A stretch of 64,000 bases of DNA from Bradyrhizobium sp. WBAH42 (GTDB lineage: Bacteria; Pseudomonadota; Alphaproteobacteria; Rhizobiales; Xanthobacteraceae): contig NZ_CP036533.1 of NCBI RefSeq assembly GCF_024585265.1, forward strand, positions 3,295,001 through 3,359,000, in the 5' to 3' direction. The position numbers and the translations under genes were made by a program. Every line of letters starts with the position of its first letter. Position 1 is the stretch's first letter. Below, piece by piece: positions 59,640 through 64,000 of this stretch. The notes below the pieces were generated by a model, which ran no database searches, had not been told where the DNA came from, and saw only the letters and a program-made list of their open reading frames with translations.

Positions 59640-60473
59640 ATGAATCTGCTCGACCCACAAGGGCCCGTGGCTGCCGCCAACAGCACCATCCTGGTCGATT
59701 CCGTCTTCATCATGCTCGTGATCGTGGTGCCGACCATTTTCGCGATCCTGGCTTTTGCGTTCTGGTTTCGCGCCTCGAATCCGAGGGCGCGCTATCAGCC
59801 GGAGTTCGTCTATTCCGGCCGCGTCGAGATGGTGGTGTGGGCAATCCCGGCGCTCACGGTGATCCTGCTCGGCGGCGTCGCCTGGATCGGCTCGCACCAG
59901 CTCGATCCCGCAGCGCCCGTGCCCGGCACCGGCAGCCCGGTGCGGATCCAGGCCGTCTCGCTCGATTGGAAATGGCTCTTCATCTATCCGGACCAGCGCA
60001 TCGCCACCGTCAACACGCTGACGGTGCCGACCGGCGCCGAGCTGAATTTCCAGCTGACATCTTCGAGCGTGATGAACACGTTCTTCATCCCGCAGCTCGG
60101 CAGCATGATCTACACCATGAACGGCATGGTGACGAAGCTGAACCTGCGCGCCGACAACGAAGGCAAGCTTCAGGGCCTGTCGGCACATTTCTCCGGCGAC
60201 GGTTTCCCGGACATGATGTTCGACGTCCACGTGATCTCGCCGCTCGCCTTTCCGGACTGGGTGGCGAATACGGCGAAGTCGGATGCGGTGCTGAACGAGG
60301 ACAGCTACAAGAAGCTGATGCAGCAGGGTGTCGAGCGGGGCCGGCCGACCTACCGCCTCGAAGACCCGCGCCTGTTCGATCTGATCGCGACCCAGCACAT
60401 TCCGCCCGGGCCCGGGCCGGAGCTCGCGTCCGAAGCAGGCCGGTCGCACAGTGGAGGCCATGATGCTCGGTAA
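59640..60473 (+). CDS. cyoA: Cytochrome o ubiquinol oxidase subunit II
   Basis: Protein of 277 residues; ATG at 59640 (a TTG at 59634 would add two residues). Two N-terminal membrane helices, then the periplasmic cupredoxin domain with [21 protein letters not shown] and G-M-V-T-K-L-N-L. The CuA cysteines of cytochrome c oxidases are absent ([10 protein letters not shown]), as expected for a quinol oxidase. Unlike E. coli CyoA, no lipobox cysteine is seen. First gene of the cyo operon. Confidence 0.94.
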   Translation: MNLLDPQGPVAAANSTILVDSVFIMLVIVVPTIFAILAFAFWFRASNPRARYQPEFVYSGRVEMVVWAIPALTVILLGGVAWIGSHQLDPAAPVPGTGSPVRIQAVSLDWKWLFIYPDQRIATVNTLTVPTGAELNFQLTSSSVMNTFFIPQLGSMIYTMNGMVTKLNLRADNEGKLQGLSAHFSGDGFPDMMFDVHVISPLAFPDWVANTAKSDAVLNEDSYKKLMQQGVERGRPTYRLEDPRLFDLIATQHIPPGPGPELASEAGRSHSGGHDAR

Positions 60474-62463
60474 GCTCGATTGGTCGGCCATCCCGTTCGA
60501 CCAGCCGATTCCGCTCGTCGCCGGCGCGGTGGTGCTGGTCGCCATCTTCGGCGTGCTGGCCTGGGTCGCCGTCAAGGGACATCTGCCCTATCTCTGGCAC
60601 GAATGGATCACCAGCGTCGATCACAAGCGCATCGGCGTCATGTACATCCTGCTGGCATCGGTGATGCTGCTGCGCGGCGGCAGCGACGCCATCATGATGC
60701 GGATCCAGCAAGCGGTGGCCTATCAGTCGCAGGGCTATCTGCCGCCGGAGCACTACAACCAGATCTTCTCAGCGCACGGCACCATCATGATCTTCTTCGT
60801 GGCGATGCCGTTCGTGATCGGGCTGATGAACCTCGTCGTGCCGCTCCAGCTCGGCGTGCGCGACGTCGCCTTCCCGACGCTCAATTCGGTCGGCTTCTGG
60901 CTGACGGCGACCGGCGCGCTATTGGTCAATATCTCGCTCGTGGTCGGCGAGTTCGCGCGCACCGGCTGGCTCGCCTTTCCGCCGCTGTCGGAATTGTCCT
61001 ACTCGCCCGGCGTCGGCGTCGATTATTACGCCTGGTCGCTGCAGATCTCCGGCGTCGGCACGCTGGTGGCCGGCATCAATCTCGTCACCACCGTGCTGAA
61101 GCTGCGTACCAGGGGCATGAACTACCTGCGCATGCCGATGTTCTGCTGGACCACGCTGGCCTCGAACCTCCTCATCGTCGCGGCGTTCCCGATCCTCACC
61201 GCGACGCTCGCGATGCTGCTGCTCGACCGCTATCTCGGCTTCCACTTCTTCACCAACGAGGCCGGCGGCAACGTCATGATGTTCATGAACCTGATCTGGG
61301 CCTGGGGCCATCCCGAGGTCTATATTTTGGTGCTGCCGGCCTTCGGCATCTTCTCCGAGGTGGTCTCGACCTTCTCCGGCAAGGCGCTGTTCGGCTACCG
61401 CTCCATGGTGCTTGCGACCATGGCGATCTGCGTCATCTCCTTCATGGTCTGGCTGCACCATTTCTTCACGATGGGGGCAGGGCCGAACGTCAACGCCATC
61501 TTCGGCATCGCCAGCATGATCATCGCGGTGCCGACCGGCGTGAAGATCTATAACTGGCTGTTCACGATGTATGGCGGCCGCATCCGCTTTGCGACACCGA
61601 TGTTGTGGTCGGTCGGCTTCATGGTCACCTTCATCATCGGCGGATTGACGGGCGTCCTGGTCGCGGTGCCGCCGGCGGACTTCATGCTCCACAACAGCAT
61701 GTTCCTGGTCGCGCATTTCCACAACGTCATCATCGGCGGCGTGCTGTTCGGCGCCTTCGCCGGCTTCGAATACTGGTTTCCGAAGGCGTTCGGTTTCCGC
61801 CTCGACGAGCGCTGGGGCAAGGCGGCGTTCTGGTTCACCTTCACGGGCTTCTACGTCACCTTCATGCCGCTCTATATCGTCGGCATGCTCGGCATGACCC
61901 GGCGCATGCAGCACTATGACGTCGCGGCCTGGCGGCCCTGGATGATCATCGCTGCACTCGGCATGGCCGTGCTGACGATGGGTGTGATCTGCCAGATCGT
62001 GCAGCTCGTGGTCAGCATCCGCAATCGCGAGGCGCTGCGCGACCGCACCGGCGATCCCTGGGACGGTCGCTCGCTGGAATGGGCGACCTCGTCGCCGCCG
62101 CCGGTGTTCAACTTCGCCTTCCATCCCGATGTTCGCGGTGAAGACGCCTATTGGGACATGAAGGTGCACGCCCGGCAGCAATCGTTCGAGCATGACGTGC
62201 CCGAATATCAGGACATCGAGATGCCGCGCAATTCTCCTACCGGCTTCGTCTGCGCGTTCTTCGCCACCATCATGGGCTTCGCCCTGATCTGGCACATCTG
62301 GTGGATGGTGATCCTGGGGGGGATCGGCGCGTTCGCGACCTTCGTCGTGTTCGCCTGGCGCGACCATGACGAGTACGTCATTCCGGCCGCGGAGGTCGCC
62401 GCGATCGACCGCGTCAATATCGAGGAACGGCGCAGCCTCGTCAGCATGGCGGGAGCGGTGTGA
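60463..62463 (+). CDS. cyoB: Cytochrome o ubiquinol oxidase subunit I
   Basis: Protein of 666 residues from the ATG at 60463, which matches the usual M-x-G-K-L start; the frame also has GTG 60451 and ATG 60460. It overlaps cyoA by eleven bases. Heme-copper oxidase core: N-terminal [19 protein letters not shown] (CuB His and His-Tyr link), W-L-H-H-F-F (CuB) and A-H-F-H-N (heme ligands). About 15 membrane helices. It pumps protons and reduces oxygen with quinol. Confidence 0.95.
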   Translation: MLGKLDWSAIPFDQPIPLVAGAVVLVAIFGVLAWVAVKGHLPYLWHEWITSVDHKRIGVMYILLASVMLLRGGSDAIMMRIQQAVAYQSQGYLPPEHYNQIFSAHGTIMIFFVAMPFVIGLMNLVVPLQLGVRDVAFPTLNSVGFWLTATGALLVNISLVVGEFARTGWLAFPPLSELSYSPGVGVDYYAWSLQISGVGTLVAGINLVTTVLKLRTRGMNYLRMPMFCWTTLASNLLIVAAFPILTATLAMLLLDRYLGFHFFTNEAGGNVMMFMNLIWAWGHPEVYILVLPAFGIFSEVVSTFSGKALFGYRSMVLATMAICVISFMVWLHHFFTMGAGPNVNAIFGIASMIIAVPTGVKIYNWLFTMYGGRIRFATPMLWSVGFMVTFIIGGLTGVLVAVPPADFMLHNSMFLVAHFHNVIIGGVLFGAFAGFEYWFPKAFGFRLDERWGKAAFWFTFTGFYVTFMPLYIVGMLGMTRRMQHYDVAAWRPWMIIAALGMAVLTMGVICQIVQLVVSIRNREALRDRTGDPWDGRSLEWATSSPPPVFNFAFHPDVRGEDAYWDMKVHARQQSFEHDVPEYQDIEMPRNSPTGFVCAFFATIMGFALIWHIWWMVILGGIGAFATFVVFAWRDHDEYVIPAAEVAAIDRVNIEERRSLVSMAGAV

Positions 62464-63104
62464 TGGCGATGACAGCAACCGTCGGCCATGCGCACGCCGA
62501 TCCCCATCACATCGGCGTCGTCATCGAGCATCCCGGGCCCGCGCCGAAGCGGATCGTGACCGCCTACGGCTTTTGGGTCTTCCTGCTCTCCGACATCGTG
62601 ATGTTCTCCTGCTTCTTTGCGGCCTATGCGGTGCTATCAGGCCAGACCGCCGGCGGCCCCAAGGGCGCGGAGATCTTCGAGCAGAGGAACGTCGCGATCG
62701 AGACGGTCTGCCTGCTGCTGTCGAGCTTCACCTGCGGCATGGCCAGCATCGCCGCCGACGTGCGCAACCGGTTCTGGTTCTATCTCGGCATGAGCGTGAC
62801 CTGCGTGCTCGGCCTCATCTTCCTGGTGATCGAGTTCCGCGAATTCGCCGACCTTGTCGGCCGTGGCTACGGCCCGTCACGCAGTGCGTTCCTGACCGCG
62901 TTCTTCTCGCTGGTTGGATGCCACGGCCTGCACGTCTCCGCCGGCGTGCTCTGGCTGCTCACCATGATGGCCCAGGTCTTCGCGAAAGGCTTTCGCGCCG
63001 ACGTGCTGCGGCGGATGATGTGCTTTGCGCTGTTCTGGCACGCACTCGACATCATCTGGGTCGGGGTGTTCTCCGTCGTCTACCTGCTTGGGGGTGCTCC
63101 ATGA
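62463..63104 (+). CDS. cyoC: Cytochrome o ubiquinol oxidase subunit III
   Basis: Protein of 213 residues; its ATG overlaps the cyoB stop by one base, with GGAG eight bases upstream. Five membrane segments, F-W-V-F-L-L-S-D-I-V-M-F-S and the central H-G-L-H-V-S-A-G motif typical of CyoC. Structural subunit III of the oxidase. Confidence 0.94.
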   Translation: MAMTATVGHAHADPHHIGVVIEHPGPAPKRIVTAYGFWVFLLSDIVMFSCFFAAYAVLSGQTAGGPKGAEIFEQRNVAIETVCLLLSSFTCGMASIAADVRNRFWFYLGMSVTCVLGLIFLVIEFREFADLVGRGYGPSRSAFLTAFFSLVGCHGLHVSAGVLWLLTMMAQVFAKGFRADVLRRMMCFALFWHALDIIWVGVFSVVYLLGGAP

Positions 63105-63487
63105 GCGATCAGACGCATATTCCGGCCGGGCGCGACCTCGCACCGGGCGAGGAAGAGCAGCATAGCGTCGGTGAGCGGATCCTGGGTTATGTCGTCGGTC
63201 TTGTTCTGGCGCTGTTGCTCACGGCGACGTCGTTCTTCATCGCCGGCACCGACCTGGTCTGGCAGCCTTCGATTCCCGTCGCGCTGATCGTGCTTGCGAT
63301 CGCGCAGATGGGCGTGCACCTCGTATTCTTCCTGCACATCACCACCGGCCCCGACAACACCAACAACGTGCTGGCGCTCGCCTTCGGGCTGCTGGTGGTG
63401 TTCCTGGTGGTGGGCGGGACGGTCTGGATCATGGCGCATCTCAACGCCAATATGCCGCCGATGGACCAGATCATGCGGACGCAGTGA
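63101..63487 (+). CDS. cyoD: Cytochrome o ubiquinol oxidase subunit IV
   Basis: Small membrane protein of 128 residues whose ATG overlaps the cyoC stop (ATGA). Three hydrophobic helices; A-Q-M-G-V-H-L-V-F-F-L-H and the G-Y-V-x-G start of helix 1 fit CyoD. It is the last gene of the operon: no cyoE (heme O synthase) follows, so heme O must be made by a copy elsewhere. Confidence 0.92.
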   Translation: MSDQTHIPAGRDLAPGEEEQHSVGERILGYVVGLVLALLLTATSFFIAGTDLVWQPSIPVALIVLAIAQMGVHLVFFLHITTGPDNTNNVLALAFGLLVVFLVVGGTVWIMAHLNANMPPMDQIMRTQ

Positions 63488-63521
63488 CAGACCCCGCACG
63501 AATCCCGCACAAAAAGGAAGA

Positions 63522-63543
63522 GCCGCTTGTGGTGACAAGCGGC
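63522..63543 (+). terminator. Strong hairpin after cyoD
   Basis: GCCGCTTGT-ggtg-ACAAGCGGC, a perfect nine-base stem with a tetraloop, 34 bases after the cyoD stop. No T run follows; instead an AAGTCTAGGGAGGAAACGCC segment follows at 63545-63564, which I think recurs after or before rhizobial genes. It may be a terminator or the 5' part of a small RNA covering about 63515-63640. Confidence 0.5.
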
Positions 63544-63716
63544 CCAAGTCTAGGGAGGAAACGCCCGAGCAAAGACAATCCGATGAGGATCGTCTGCCAA
63601 GGAAACGCTCGCGCAAAGCGCGTGCGCACTTTGATAAGTGCCGCAACTCCCGATGAAGTTCAATTCCGGATCAATACGGTCTCGGACTACCACTCACGCG
63701 TGCGTGAAGGAAATGT

Positions 63717-64000
63717 TCACTTCGGCCGACGGCAATTGTAGGCCTTCCGAAAGCCGGCGGCCTGGGCGTCGTCCTCGGAGCAGAACCAGCGGTCCGGCTT
63801 GGTGGTCGCCGGGTAGCTCGGGCAGCCGCGCAGATGATAGATGCCGATATTGCCGGTGACGCGGGCGCGCACCGCGAGCTTGCCCTTGATGCTGCAGCTG
63901 GGTGGCATGGTCAGCTCCTCCGGAAACAGCACGGCGCGGATCTCCTTGTCGCGGTCGGGCCGGCAGGCGGCGCCCAGCAGTGCGCCGTCCTTCTTGCCGC
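63717..64000 (-). CDS. Thermonuclease-like protein, C-terminal part (partial)
   Basis: The frame is open to the right edge, so only the C-terminal ~93 residues are seen; the start is outside. The tail has P-P-S-C-S-I-K-G, then H-L-R-G-C-P-S-Y and [17 protein letters not shown], the Ada-like zinc motif found at the C-terminus of SNase-type nucleases and secreted proteins in this group. Function otherwise unknown from this part. Confidence 0.65.
   Translation of the reverse strand, partial: GKKDGALLGAACRPDRDKEIRAVLFPEELTMPPSCSIKGKLAVRARVTGNIGIYHLRGCPSYPATTKPDRWFCSEDDAQAAGFRKAYNCRRPK

Noticed and set aside
60919..62478. 519-residue minus-strand open frame
   Set aside because: Antisense shadow of cyoB.

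Overview
The window looks like the chromosome of a Bradyrhizobium or a close relative in the Nitrobacteraceae. This rests on protein families rather than a database search: DUF2934, DUF3606 and DUF1236 proteins, an avidin-family protein, an urate hydroxylase of the PuuD type, many Liv-type, Bug-type and TAXI-type solute-binding proteins, and the palindromic intergenic repeats usual in that group. Most of the DNA is GC-rich with tightly packed genes. The stretch from about 16 to 24 kb is visibly more AT-rich and gene-poor.

1-14.5 kb: a catabolic cluster for an unidentified carboxylic acid. A leftward branched-chain/aromatic type ABC importer (livF partial, a livM-livG fusion, livH, binding protein) faces a rightward operon: Asp/Glu-racemase homologue, Ohr/OsmC peroxidase, thiolase-like protein, DUF35-SDR fusion, cyclase-family hydrolase, a second binding protein and an acyl-CoA ligase. 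A marR gene and an acyl-CoA dehydrogenase follow. The motif TAGTT-N8-AANTA occurs four times, all in the two divergent intergenic regions of this cluster, which suggests a local MarR regulon.

14.5-23.9 kb: an accessory region with small DUF2934 and zinc-motif proteins, a BLUF photoreceptor, a relic of an IS481-type transposase, and several disrupted genes (DNA ligase, STM4504/CBY_0614 family, two short orphan genes). It also holds an intact two-gene unit coding for a 37-kDa nucleoid-associated-type protein and a RelA/SpoT-type nucleotide synthetase with overlapping start and stop codons, followed by an HNH-type protein. A 3' fragment of tRNA-Gln(UUG) at 23.82-23.87 kb looks like the right attachment site of an integrated island. 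The unit at 18.2-20.2 kb is the best candidate here for an undescribed, possibly defence-related, system.

23.9-44.9 kb: small orphan genes, then a sugar or polyol catabolic operon (SDR dehydrogenase, ABC binding protein and two permeases without an ATPase, Gfo/Idh/MocA oxidoreductase, ThuA-like protein, LacI regulator). Next come a VOC protein divergent from a CoA-transferase, a DUF72 protein, M20 peptidases, an enolase-superfamily enzyme, an MFS permease, a membrane-anchored TAXI protein, several tiny genes (one a 24-residue membrane peptide), an avidin-like protein and a CYTH-CHAD protein.

45-64 kb: a large membrane patatin-like protein, a pair of phage-like small genes, a Bug-type binding protein, NUDIX, DUF1236, lytic transglycosylase and L,D-transpeptidase genes, a VOC protein, urate hydroxylase, a sorbosone-dehydrogenase-like protein, an SDR, and a complete cyoABCD quinol oxidase operon followed by a strong hairpin. 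The C-terminal part of a nuclease-like gene runs off the right edge.
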